51,455 nucleotides of DNA from the NCBI GenBank assembly GCA_949283125.1, contig CASDRK010000008.1, positions 1-51,455 on the forward strand. The letters run 5' to 3'. The translations under genes were made by a program, and so were the position numbers. This document shows positions 1-6,391 of this stretch, piece by piece. How positions within the stretch are numbered: position 1 is the stretch's first letter; every line of letters begins with the position of its first letter. Source of the DNA: an uncultured Clostridia bacterium (GTDB taxonomy: Bacteria; Bacillota; Clostridia; Christensenellales; Borkfalkiaceae). A model generated the notes under the pieces. The model saw only the letters and a program-made list of their open reading frames with translations. It ran no database searches and had not been told where the DNA came from.

Positions 1-14
1 ACAAGCGGAGCCAT

Positions 15-130
<116 letters not shown>

Positions 131-147
131 TTTCAAAAAAGCGCAAT

Positions 148-179
148 CGCAACCACAAGTTGCGGTTGCGTCTTTTTTT
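148..179 (+). terminator. Rho-independent terminator of the rRNA operon
   Basis: A 7-bp stem (CGCAACC at 148-154 with GGTTGCG at 164-170) is followed directly by a T-rich run at 171-179. It lies 18 nt after the 5S 3' end. Confidence 0.85.
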
Positions 180-215
180 GCAACTTGCTATCCGACACGG
201 GAGGGCGAGCAGGGT

Positions 216-332
216 ATTCTCAAAATAGCGGACACCCGCTATTTTGCCCTGCGAGGTGAGCCAACCACAAAATATAGTGGTTGGCGGTGCCCGAGCCGCC
301 ATGCTTTCACCTTAATGGCGGCGAGAAAGCAC
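216..332 (-). repeat. Three-hairpin structured repeat (family 1), copy next to 5S
   Basis: Read on the minus strand this has three consecutive hairpins: A (GCCGCC/GGCGGC at 317-322 and 295-300), B (GCCAACCAC/GTGGTTGGC at 277-285 and 260-268) and C (AAAATAGCGG/CCGCTATTTT at 236-245 and 222-231). They are joined by linkers resembling TCGGKCRYC and TCAYCTCGCAGRSC. The same order of stems and linkers occurs at 4120-4216, three times in 34195-34548, and at 35393-35490, with different but compensated stem sequences. Function is unknown. Confidence 0.7.
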
Positions 333-356
333 GTTGCCGGATTTCATTAAAAAGCG
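330..356 (+). repeat. Duplicated fragment of the 5S 3' end
   Basis: The sequence here (GCACGTTGCCGGATTTCAT and the following AAAAAGCG) closely repeats the last bases of the 5S gene plus its downstream spacer at 120-143. The two copies flank the structured repeat at 216-332, as if the element had inserted at the end of the 5S gene and left a partial duplication. Confidence 0.55.
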
Positions 357-386
357 CCCGTTTTCAGTCGAAAACGGGCGCTTTTT
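354..386 (+). terminator. Strong rho-independent terminator
   Basis: A 12-bp perfect stem (354-365 with 370-381), a 4-nt loop and a T run at 382-386. It is a second terminator downstream of the rRNA operon, past the structured repeat. From here to about 695 I see no gene, only AT-rich sequence and the repeat at 548-574. Confidence 0.85.
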
Positions 387-547
387 CTATGATTTTAACC
401 GTTTTTCAAAAACTCCGTCTATATCAAAAAACTTGAATTTCAGCCAAGTTTTATTGTTGATTTCAGTCTATTAAATCGTGATTTTTACCGCATTTCAGCG
501 ATAATCAGTCAAGCGTAAGTTTAACTAAAATTAAAGTTTTATTTTCC

Positions 548-574
548 ATTTTGGCACACGTTTTGGCACATGAT
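548..574. repeat. Dispersed repeat containing TTGGCACACG...GGCACATGATTT
   Basis: A stretch of about 25 nt (core GGCACACGTTTT followed by GGCACATGATTT) recurs near-identically at 27417-27442, with a weaker echo (GCGCATGATTTGATTT) at 27565-27580. I infer that these are scars of past integration events, because such sequence often borders integrase genes, but no intact integrase is next to either copy. Confidence 0.45.
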
Positions 575-695
575 TTGGTGCATATTCCGGCACATCAATA
601 GCAAAATTTCTGTCGTTTGTGCCTAAAAAATCGTCCTTATCAGCTTCTGACATTGGTTTTTATCTGACTTGCGAGTTTTTCTTTTATAGAACTGT

Positions 696-726
696 TTCCC
701 CGTTGTTTGCAACGGGGAATTTTTTT
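696..726 (+). terminator. Rho-independent terminator upstream of the MerR operon
   Basis: A 10-bp stem (TTCCCCGTTG at 696-705 with CAACGGGGAA at 710-719) is followed by seven T residues. It lies upstream of the MerR-type promoter and would insulate it from readthrough. No gene ends clearly just before it. Confidence 0.75.
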
Positions 727-764
727 GTGTTTCAAAAATTTCCGAAAAAATTATATAAAAGTGC

Positions 765-795
765 TTGCTTGTTACGTCGCGTAATGAATTATAAT
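765..795 (+). promoter_or_regulatory. MerR-type promoter with 19-bp spacer and operator
   Basis: A -35 box TTGCTT (765-770) and a perfect -10 box TATAAT (790-795) are separated by 19 bp. The spacer contains the perfect dyad TTACG-TCG-CGTAA (772-784). A 19-20 bp spacer with a dyad inside it is the hallmark of promoters that MerR-family regulators activate by DNA distortion. The gene directly downstream is a MerR regulator, so autoregulation is the simple reading. Confidence 0.8.
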
Positions 796-815
796 ATAAG
801 CGAGGTGATAAAGAT

Positions 816-1616
816 ATGGCTAAATACAAAGCAATTCCGCAGGGATACATGACCGTTGGCGAAGTCGCAAAAAAAATGGGCGTTACCGTTCGCGCCCTGC
901 AATACTATGACCGCGAGGGACTATTTCGCCCCTCTGCCGTGAGCGAGGGCGGGCGCAGGCTTTATACCGATAAGGACATCATAAAACTGCACCAAATTTT
1001 GTCGTTAAAGTCTTTGGGTTTTTCGATTGACGAAATCAAAAACAGATTGACCTCGATCGATATCCCCGATGAAGTTGCCGCCGCCCTAACAGAACAAAGC
1101 AAGGCAATACAGTCGCAGATCGATATGCTCACGCAATCGTTGCACGATATTGAAACACTGAAAACCGAAGTTCTGAAAATGCAATCGGTCGATTTTAAGA
1201 AGTATGCCGATATAATCGTCAATCTGCAAATGCGCAACGACAACTATTGGCTCATTAAATATTTCGACGACAACACGCTTGACTATCTGCGCGGACGGTT
1301 CGATAAGGAAAGCGGACTTGCCTTTATAAGCAAATTCAACGCTTTACGCGACAAAGCCGTACAATACAGCGACGCGGGCGTCGCGCCCGAAAGTGCGCAG
1401 GGACAGGAATTTGCAAAAGAGTTTTGGCAACTCATTACGGAATTTACAGACGGAGATATGAGTATGCTGCCACAACTCATGAAAATGGGCGAAATAAACA
1501 CCGATAATACCGATTGGCAACAAAAACAGGAAAAGCTGAACGCTTTCCTCGGACCTGCTCTCGAAACCTATTTTAATAATTTGGGTATGAACCCTTTTGA
1601 GGTTAAAAATGGCTGA
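816..1616 (+). CDS. MerR-family regulator with TipAS-like ligand domain
   Basis: Drug- or stress-sensing transcription factor, 266 aa. The N-terminal winged helix-turn-helix (about residues 11-78: TVGEVAKKMGVTVRALQYYD, then a GRRLY wing) is typical MerR. A coiled dimerisation helix follows at about 85-125. The C-terminal part (about 140-260) has the pattern of TipAS-type antibiotic-binding domains, with a GVAPESAQGQ motif, a downstream WQLITEFTDGD and an LGPALETYF end. The start at 816 has a GAGGTG ribosome binding site 8 nt upstream. It overlaps the next gene (ABC ATPase) by 8 nt, which implies translational coupling and a shared role in drug export. The ligand is unknown. Confidence 0.9.
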   Translation: MAKYKAIPQGYMTVGEVAKKMGVTVRALQYYDREGLFRPSAVSEGGRRLYTDKDIIKLHQILSLKSLGFSIDEIKNRLTSIDIPDEVAAALTEQSKAIQSQIDMLTQSLHDIETLKTEVLKMQSVDFKKYADIIVNLQMRNDNYWLIKYFDDNTLDYLRGRFDKESGLAFISKFNALRDKAVQYSDAGVAPESAQGQEFAKEFWQLITEFTDGDMSMLPQLMKMGEINTDNTDWQQKQEKLNAFLGPALETYFNNLGMNPFEVKNG

Positions 1617-2421
1617 CGCATTACAAGTAAAAGGGTTAAAGAAAAGCTATGGCAATATTCCCGTTTTGAAGGGTGTTGATTTTTCGGTGCAACAGGGCGA
1701 AATATTTGCCCTGCTCGGCGTGAACGGCGCAGGAAAAACGACAGCTTTGGAATGCGTTGAAGGCCTGCGTTCCTATGATGACGGAACAATAATGATACAC
1801 GGGAAAATCGGTATTCAGTTACAATCTGCAACCTTGCAGGCATTTATCAAGCCGTTGGAAGCAGTCAAGCTGTTTTCTGAATGGAACAAAACCAAACCGA
1901 ACACGGAGATGTTGAAAGCCCTCGGAATATACGAACTTTCCAAAAAGAGATACGCGGATCTTTCCACGGGGCAAAAGCGCAGACTGCACCTTGCGCTCGC
2001 TCTGATCGGCAACCCCGATATAGTATTTCTCGACGAGCCGACCGCAGGGTTGGACGTTGAGGCGAGGCATTCTCTGCACGAGCAAATCAAGCAATTAAAA
2101 AGGCAGGGCAAAACGATTATTCTCGCCAGCCACGATATGGCAGAAGTCGAAACTTTATGCGACCGCATCGCCATACTCAAAGATGGTAAAATTGCTTTTA
2201 TCGGCACAATGGAGGAATTGACCGCCGCCGTCGGCAGACAATATACCGTACATATAACCACACCGCTTGGGCGGCAAAGTTTTGTTACGGATGATCTTAC
2301 GCAAACATTGCTTGAAAAGATTTCCGAATACAAAGATAAGAAAATAGAAGTTTTAGATATACGAACGGACAGAGGAACGCTCGAACAACATTTTATCGAC
2401 ATAGCGAGGGGTGAACAATGA
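1609..2421 (+). CDS. ABC-2 type exporter, ATP-binding subunit
   Basis: ATPase that powers the membrane subunit encoded directly after it; 270 aa. It has a Walker A (GVNGAGKT), a signature (LSTGQKRR, a common variant in this exporter class), a Walker B with D-loop (IVFLDEPTAGLD) and an H-loop (ASHD). The ATG at 1609 is preferred over an in-frame TTG at 1597, because it follows GAGGTT at a normal distance and overlaps the regulator stop. Its stop overlaps the permease start (ATGA). Homologues export antibiotics, bacteriocins or lipids. Control by the upstream MerR protein suggests inducible drug resistance, which is an inference. Confidence 0.92.
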   Translation: MADALQVKGLKKSYGNIPVLKGVDFSVQQGEIFALLGVNGAGKTTALECVEGLRSYDDGTIMIHGKIGIQLQSATLQAFIKPLEAVKLFSEWNKTKPNTEMLKALGIYELSKKRYADLSTGQKRRLHLALALIGNPDIVFLDEPTAGLDVEARHSLHEQIKQLKRQGKTIILASHDMAEVETLCDRIAILKDGKIAFIGTMEELTAAVGRQYTVHITTPLGRQSFVTDDLTQTLLEKISEYKDKKIEVLDIRTDRGTLEQHFIDIARGEQ

Positions 2422-3128
2422 AAGCATTTTTATACGGTGTGGGACTTCAATTCAAAATGGATATTCGCAGCAAGACTATGCTCATTACCTGCTACCTTGT
2501 CCCTCTCGTTTTCTTTTTCTTTATGAGTGGCATATTCACTTCGGTCGATCCCACTGCGGTAAATACGCTGATCCCGTCTATGTCGGTATTCGTCATTACC
2601 ATGAGCGCACTTATAGGGCTGCCGCCTTCTCTCGGTGAAGTTTACGGCGGCAATATTAAAAAAGTGTACAAGGCGAACGGCGTACCGCTTTCTTTGGGGG
2701 TGGTAACGCAGTTCATTTCCTCATTCATACACACGCTTATCGTCTGCCTGATCGTTTTTGCTGTCGCGCCGTTCGTGTTCAAAGCGGAATTACCGACAAA
2801 TCTTCCGCTATATTTTTGTTCACTTGTCGTTCTGCTCTGCGTTACCCTTGCAATCGGGTGTATCATAGGCTTATTGATAAAGACACAGGCGAAACAGACG
2901 ATGGTTGCAATGATTATTTTTCTGCCGTCCATTATGCTGTCCGGCATTATGTTTCCGGCGACAATGTTGCCTGACTTTATGCAGTATATAGCATATATCT
3001 TCCCTGCAACAATAGGTTTTCAGGCTATGACCGCTTTTGAAGTGTGGCATCTGCCGGTGCTCGTTGCCGTATTTGTAGTTTTATGTATCGCAATAGCCCT
3101 GATATTAAAAATAAAATCGAGGAGATAG
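2418..3128 (+). CDS. ABC-2 type exporter, membrane subunit
   Basis: Integral membrane half of the exporter, 236 aa, with six predicted hydrophobic segments (for example LITCYLVPLVFFFFMSGIF near residue 23 and VLVAVFVVLCIAIALIL at the end). The family feature of a conserved late loop with MFPATMLPDFMQYIAYIFP (about 175-195) is present. It overlaps the ATPase gene by 4 nt. It is the last gene of the MerR operon; no strong terminator follows directly. Confidence 0.9.
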   Translation: MKAFLYGVGLQFKMDIRSKTMLITCYLVPLVFFFFMSGIFTSVDPTAVNTLIPSMSVFVITMSALIGLPPSLGEVYGGNIKKVYKANGVPLSLGVVTQFISSFIHTLIVCLIVFAVAPFVFKAELPTNLPLYFCSLVVLLCVTLAIGCIIGLLIKTQAKQTMVAMIIFLPSIMLSGIMFPATMLPDFMQYIAYIFPATIGFQAMTAFEVWHLPVLVAVFVVLCIAIALILKIKSRR

Positions 3129-3478
3129 CAATATGAAAATGTATGCGTCCTGTTCGACATTCGGGGAATAAGCGATGCCGGGATGATCATCAGTATCTTA
3201 TTAAAAAGTAATGTTTTAAAGCCGACACATATGCCGCACCTATTGAGTAAAATTTCAATGCCTGATCAAAGAAAGACCCCGTCATATGCGCCAATTATTG
3301 CAAAAGTCCAATGCCTGATCACATGAACGGCATAGGATGTGGGATGGATTTTATACCACAAACTGATGCCTAAGCAGGATAAAGGCGGAGGTATAATCCT
3401 CCGCCGAAAGTGCTCGCGGGCGGCCTCAAAAACAGCGCGGCGGGGCGGCAAAATTTGCCGCCCCGCTGCTTTCCGTCT
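3129..3478. other. Non-coding stretch with short repeats and hairpins
   Basis: No supported gene. It contains a short direct repeat (CAATGCCTGATCA at 3257-3269 and again near 3309-3321) and a GC-rich hairpin (GCGGAGG/CCTCCGC around 3385-3405). A second large GC hairpin whose arms contain GGGGCGGCAAA and TTTGCCGCCCC (about 3433-3470) could end transcription of the exporter operon. It reads as decayed intergenic sequence. Confidence 0.4.
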
Positions 3479-3522
3479 TTCGTCCACCGCTCGCCCTCAA
3501 CAAGCGGGAAACCCGCTTTATT
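3479..3522 (+). repeat. Imperfect direct repeat bordering an integrase-remnant island, left copy
   Basis: Contains CAACAAGCGGGAAACCCGCT followed by TTATTG, with TTCGTC and CGCTCGCCC before it. The same arrangement (TTCGTC, CGCGCGCCC, AAACAAGCGGGAGACCCGCT, TTATC) recurs in the same orientation at 4970-5007. The two copies flank the truncated integrase and two small ORFs. Confidence 0.5.
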
Positions 3523-3629
3523 GTTGTACTCAGAGTGTAATCTTCAGTTTTAGTATCGACATTATGTTTTAAATATGTTATACTATTTGTGAAATTAACT
3601 TTTGAGTAGAAAGCTATGATTAACTCTCA

Positions 3630-4136
3630 TTATGTTCCGCAGTTTATTTTGAAAAAATTCAGCAATAAACTCAGTTTATATAATATCCATACGGGAGAAC
3701 TTTCTGAGGATATAAATATCGATAAGGCATCCCCGAAATGGGGGTAGACATGATTCTTATAATTGCTCATAGCCACGCGGTAGGTAGAAACGCTTACTTT
3801 ACGCTTGTGAAATTTCTCAAAATAGTAGTTTGCAAACCTGTCAAAGGTCGTGGGCACGTCGTTAAATTCCGCCTGCTGCTTTAAAAGTGGAGTAGGAGTA
3901 ATTGGTACTCCCGTGACTTTTGCAAATTCCTGTTGCTTTTTGAGTTGGTCGGCGACTTGCACCTTCTCTATGAATTTTCGCTTGGCTTCCTCTAAATTGT
4001 TGGAAGTGGCTACAATATTGTAGCCGTCCCTGCGGTAACGTACTTGTCGCCCTGCTCGCGATTGAATCGCCTTGACTGTTCGGCGTTGTATTTTTGATGA
4101 GCGATTTGCTTTCGCTCTCAAACGGCGCAAGGACAA
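3630..4136 (-). pseudogene. Truncated tyrosine recombinase (integrase), N-terminal part
   Basis: Remnant of a phage or ICE integrase. About residues 30-65 (RQVRYRRDGYNIVATSNNLE and the EEAKRKFIEKV helix) look like the Arm-site DNA-binding domain of Clostridia integrases. About residues 95-140 (TFDRFANYYFEKFHKRKVSV then STYRVAMSNYKNHVYPHFGD) match the SAM-like core-binding domain. The catalytic domain with the R-H-R-Y residues is absent. After HFGD the frame runs into unrelated sequence, so the gene is cut short. Its 5' end runs into the structured repeat at 4120-4216, so its true start is lost too. Confidence 0.7.
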
Positions 4137-4216
4137 CGCCGTTTTCGGTCACCGCCCGCCCCACCTGTTGGTGCGGGCTCATCTCGCAGGCACACGAATG
4201 GTGTACTACACCATTC
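4120..4216 (+). repeat. Three-hairpin structured repeat (family 1), copy in the integrase-remnant island
   Basis: Hairpin A is AAACGGCG/CGCCGTTT (4120-4127, 4137-4144) around the loop CAAGGACAA. The linker is TCGGTCACC. Hairpin B is GCCCGC/GCGGGC (4154-4159, 4173-4178). The linker is TCATCTCGCAGGC. Hairpin C is GAATGGTGTA/TACACCATTC (4196-4205, 4207-4216). The loop of A is identical to that in the tRNA-Pro copies although the stem differs. It lies between the integrase remnant and a small ORF and seems to have replaced the ends of both. Confidence 0.75.
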
Positions 4217-4439
4217 TATAAAATGTGCCTGTTCGTCGTTCCGCGCCGTAGCGTGAAGAAATTTTGATGTAGAAATCTTCCTGTAAGTCGGAAAAGGACG
4301 TCAACACGCCGCGCTTTTTCCAGAACTCCGTATTCGAAAGCCTCGGTTCGTCAATCTCGCAGTGATAGCGGTAGATGGGCTCGTCAAATTCATCGCGCAG
4401 TTGTAACAGGTTGCCGTTCTCGTTCTTTTCCTTGCTCAT
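4206..4439 (-). CDS. Small hypothetical protein, possibly a gene fragment
   Basis: A 77-aa frame with protein-like composition (acidic and aromatic; for example LQLRDEFDEPIYRYHCEIDE) but no family I recognise. The ATG at 4439 lacks a clear ribosome binding site, and the frame stays open further upstream into the second hairpin family (4483-4574). Its last codons lie in hairpin C of the family 1 element. I suspect a fragment of a mobile-element gene whose two ends were replaced by repeats. Confidence 0.35.
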   Translation of the reverse strand: MSKEKNENGNLLQLRDEFDEPIYRYHCEIDEPRLSNTEFWKKRGVLTSFSDLQEDFYIKISSRYGAERRTGTFYRMV

Positions 4440-4482
4440 AACTTTTGTGTGCCACGTTTCGGTTACGGGCAGATACCGCGTC

Positions 4483-4574
4483 GCCGCAAACTGTGCTTTG
4501 AGCAAGCCTCCATTGTCGGCTTGCAAGTGCGCTCCGTTGCGGCTCCTTTTTCCCCAAAAGCCACGGTTTTGGGG
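4483..4574 (+). repeat. Covarying hairpin repeat (family 2), copy 1
   Basis: An outer stem GCCGCAA/TTGCGGC (4483-4489, 4537-4543) encloses an inner CAAGC/GCTTG hairpin. It is followed by CCCCAAAA/TTTTGGGG (4552-4559, 4567-4574) around the loop GCCACGG. The copy at 35163-35258 keeps the loop and linkers but has GCGGCAA/TTGCCGC and CGCGCAAAA/TTTTGCGCG as stems. Both stems differ by paired substitutions, which supports a conserved RNA (or single-stranded DNA) structure. Confidence 0.7.
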
Positions 4575-4618
4575 AATAAAAAGTACAGGGAAATGGTTTA
4601 ATTGCTCTCAAAGCTGTC

Positions 4619-4921
4619 TCAGAACTCTCTGTTGCCGCCGAATTGCAGACACTCCAAAACCGTGTTCTTCCCGCGTGGAAATAGTTGAGCGTTAAGCTCC
4701 TTCATAGTGTTTTTCCACGCAGAGAGGGTGGAGCCGTTTAGCCGTTTCAGGTATTCGACCTTAAACCGCTGTTCGCATTCGCAAATATAGTCGTCCACGG
4801 TATCTAACTTTCCCATTCTGTGCTTGATTACCGAAATGGTCGCGTGTCTGCTCCGCGGAACTGTTCGCCCGTCTTCTTCGGGGTAGTCGTAGCAAGTCGG
4901 CTTGCCTGTGTAAGTTTTCAT
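4619..4921 (-). CDS. Small hypothetical protein of the integrase-remnant island
   Basis: 100 aa, starting at the ATG at 4921 behind a strong AAGGAGAG ribosome binding site 7 nt upstream, so it is probably translated. It is soluble and charged, with two cysteines near YICECEQRF and no membrane segment or motif that I recognise. It lies in the same direction as the integrase remnant and inside the same pair of direct repeats. It is most likely a small accessory gene of a former integrative element; function unknown. Confidence 0.55.
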   Translation of the reverse strand: MKTYTGKPTCYDYPEEDGRTVPRSRHATISVIKHRMGKLDTVDDYICECEQRFKVEYLKRLNGSTLSAWKNTMKELNAQLFPRGKNTVLECLQFGGNREF

Positions 4922-4969
4922 TTTGTTGCTCTCCTTTTTAAATTTGCACAAAGCAGGTGCGCGCGGCTG

Positions 4970-5007
4970 TTCGTCGCGCGCCCAAACAAGCGGGAGACCC
5001 GCTTTAT
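4970..5007 (+). repeat. Imperfect direct repeat bordering the integrase-remnant island, right copy
   Basis: Matches the left copy at 3479-3522 in the same orientation and shares AAGCGGG-AGA/AAA-CCCGCTTTAT and the preceding TTCGTC/GC-rich segment. These could be attachment-site derived ends of the decayed element, or simply two members of a dispersed hairpin repeat. Confidence 0.5.
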
Positions 5008-5086
5008 CAATAATGGGTTTGCTTTTAATATCTTAAAGAAAAAATTTTTATATGAACTGCGGTAACATAAGAGAGCGGCGGCAGCG

Positions 5087-6115
5087 TCATCTTGTTGTAG
5101 ACTGTCTGCGTATAAACTGAGCCGAAACGGTTATGTTGCGCGGCGGAATTTCTTTGTTTTCTATGCGGTGGACGAGGGTGCGCATGGTCTCCGTCCCCAA
5201 AAACAGCTTGTCTACGGCAAACGTGCTTATGGCGGGCGATATCGAGTAAGAGTCGGCTACGTTGTCGAACCCGACCACGAACGCGTCGCCGGGGATGCTC
5301 TTGCCCATAAGTTTAAGCGCGTTGCAGACTGTGCGGGCGATAAAGTCGTTGCCGCATATAAAACATTCGGGCATATATTTCAGTTTGAGTATCTCGGTCA
5401 TTATTCCGTCGGTACTGCCGTAATCAAAACTTTCGTCGCTGCACAGTATATCCTCCGAGCGCGAGTGCGCGACCTTTGCGCTCACAAGTCCGAGCAACAT
5501 GCCCATATACCTGTTGTGAAAGCTCATACAGTGCTTGTTGTCGCCCACAAAGGTAAAGCGCGATATTTTGTATTCGCCGTGCAGTTTTTTCACTTCTCTG
5601 TAAACGCTCTGTTCGTCGTTTGCGCTTATAACGTCGTATTTTGCCTCCGAGTGGATATCCGCGTGCGTAAAATCGTTGAACACGACGGGTATTTCCATAT
5701 TGAGAAGTTTAAGTATGAGCGACTTGTCGAAGCACTCCACGGCAACAATGCCGTCTACGTTTAGTTCCTTGATATACCCCGACAGCGCGTTGAACGGCAT
5801 GCGCGAGCTGTTGAATATGTACTGGAACAGCTCGTGGTTGTGCTGAAAGCAGAACGCCTCTATGCCGCCGATGATCGGAATGAAGTAACTTATGTTGTTG
5901 AGCGGCTTGCCCGAAACGAGCAGTATTCTGTATTTTGCCGCGCCGACTTCAATCCGCTTCAAATCGAGCGATTTATAGTTCATCTCCTGCGCCTTTTTGA
6001 GTACGCGCTCGCGCGTTTTTTCGGGCACGTACTGCCCGTTGAGCGCCTTGGCAACCGTATTGCGCGAAAGTCCGAGCTGTTCGGCAATGCTCTTTATGGT
6101 TACAGCCTTTTTCAT
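5087..6115 (-). CDS. LacI/GalR-family transcriptional regulator of the fructan locus
   Basis: Sugar-responsive repressor or activator, 342 aa. The N-terminal LacI helix-turn-helix and hinge helix are clear (residues about 5-50: TIKSIAEQLGLSRNTVAKAL, then TRERVLKKAQEMNY). Residues about 62-330 form a periplasmic-binding-like sensor domain (YRILLVSGKPLNNISYFIP, VDGIVAVECFD, ECFICGNDFIA, VVGFDN). It is transcribed away from the large fructan locus that starts at 6392, which is the usual place for a local regulator. A palindrome GTGCAAATGCAT (6279-6290) lies between the divergent genes and recurs before the importer operon, so it is a candidate binding site. The effector is not visible; a fructose derivative is a guess from context. 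Confidence 0.9.
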   Translation of the reverse strand: MKKAVTIKSIAEQLGLSRNTVAKALNGQYVPEKTRERVLKKAQEMNYKSLDLKRIEVGAAKYRILLVSGKPLNNISYFIPIIGGIEAFCFQHNHELFQYIFNSSRMPFNALSGYIKELNVDGIVAVECFDKSLILKLLNMEIPVVFNDFTHADIHSEAKYDVISANDEQSVYREVKKLHGEYKISRFTFVGDNKHCMSFHNRYMGMLLGLVSAKVAHSRSEDILCSDESFDYGSTDGIMTEILKLKYMPECFICGNDFIARTVCNALKLMGKSIPGDAFVVGFDNVADSYSISPAISTFAVDKLFLGTETMRTLVHRIENKEIPPRNITVSAQFIRRQSTTR

Positions 6116-6278
6116 TTCTTAAAGCTCCGTCGGCCAAAAATAAGGGCGCGCCGCGCGCGGCGGAATCTGTTTCCCCTCTTTTTGTAAGTAAGTAAAAATA
6201 TTTGTAAATATTATAGCTTAAAACCGCTTAAAATGCAACATATTTTTTCAAACGCAAAATTTGTCCGTAAGACGATAT

Positions 6279-6290
6279 GTGCAAATGCAT
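6279..6290. promoter_or_regulatory. Candidate operator upstream of the fructan locus, copy 1
   Basis: GTGCA-AA-TGCAT, a near-perfect palindrome, is centred 23.5 bp upstream of the first base of the -35 box at 6308. A matching palindrome (GTGCA-TT-TGCAC) has exactly the same offset from the -35 box before the importer operon (13097-13108). The equal spacing supports a shared regulator, probably the LacI-type protein next door. The upstream position suits an activator site. Confidence 0.55.
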
Positions 6291-6307
6291 AAATAATATA
6301 TAAATAA

Positions 6308-6337
6308 TTGACAAAATGCGCGCAGCTAATTTATGAT
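6308..6337 (+). promoter_or_regulatory. Sigma-A type promoter of the surface lipoprotein gene
   Basis: TTGACA (6308-6313) and TATGAT (6332-6337) with an 18-bp spacer, about 55 nt upstream of the start codon at 6392. Confidence 0.75.
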
Positions 6338-6391
6338 ATTGAAGAACAAATTATGTAAATGGCGCACATTGCGCCTCAAAGAGGGGGCAAC

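Noticed and set aside
181-345. Possible riboswitch after the 5S gene
   Set aside because: Three hairpins are present, but none of the riboswitch cores I know (SAM, TPP, cobalamin, glycine, M-box) fits, and no gene follows within 450 nt. The same fold recurs in unrelated places on both strands.
619-852. Small frames on both strands before the MerR gene
   Set aside because: They cross a rho-independent terminator and the MerR promoter and have no start signals.
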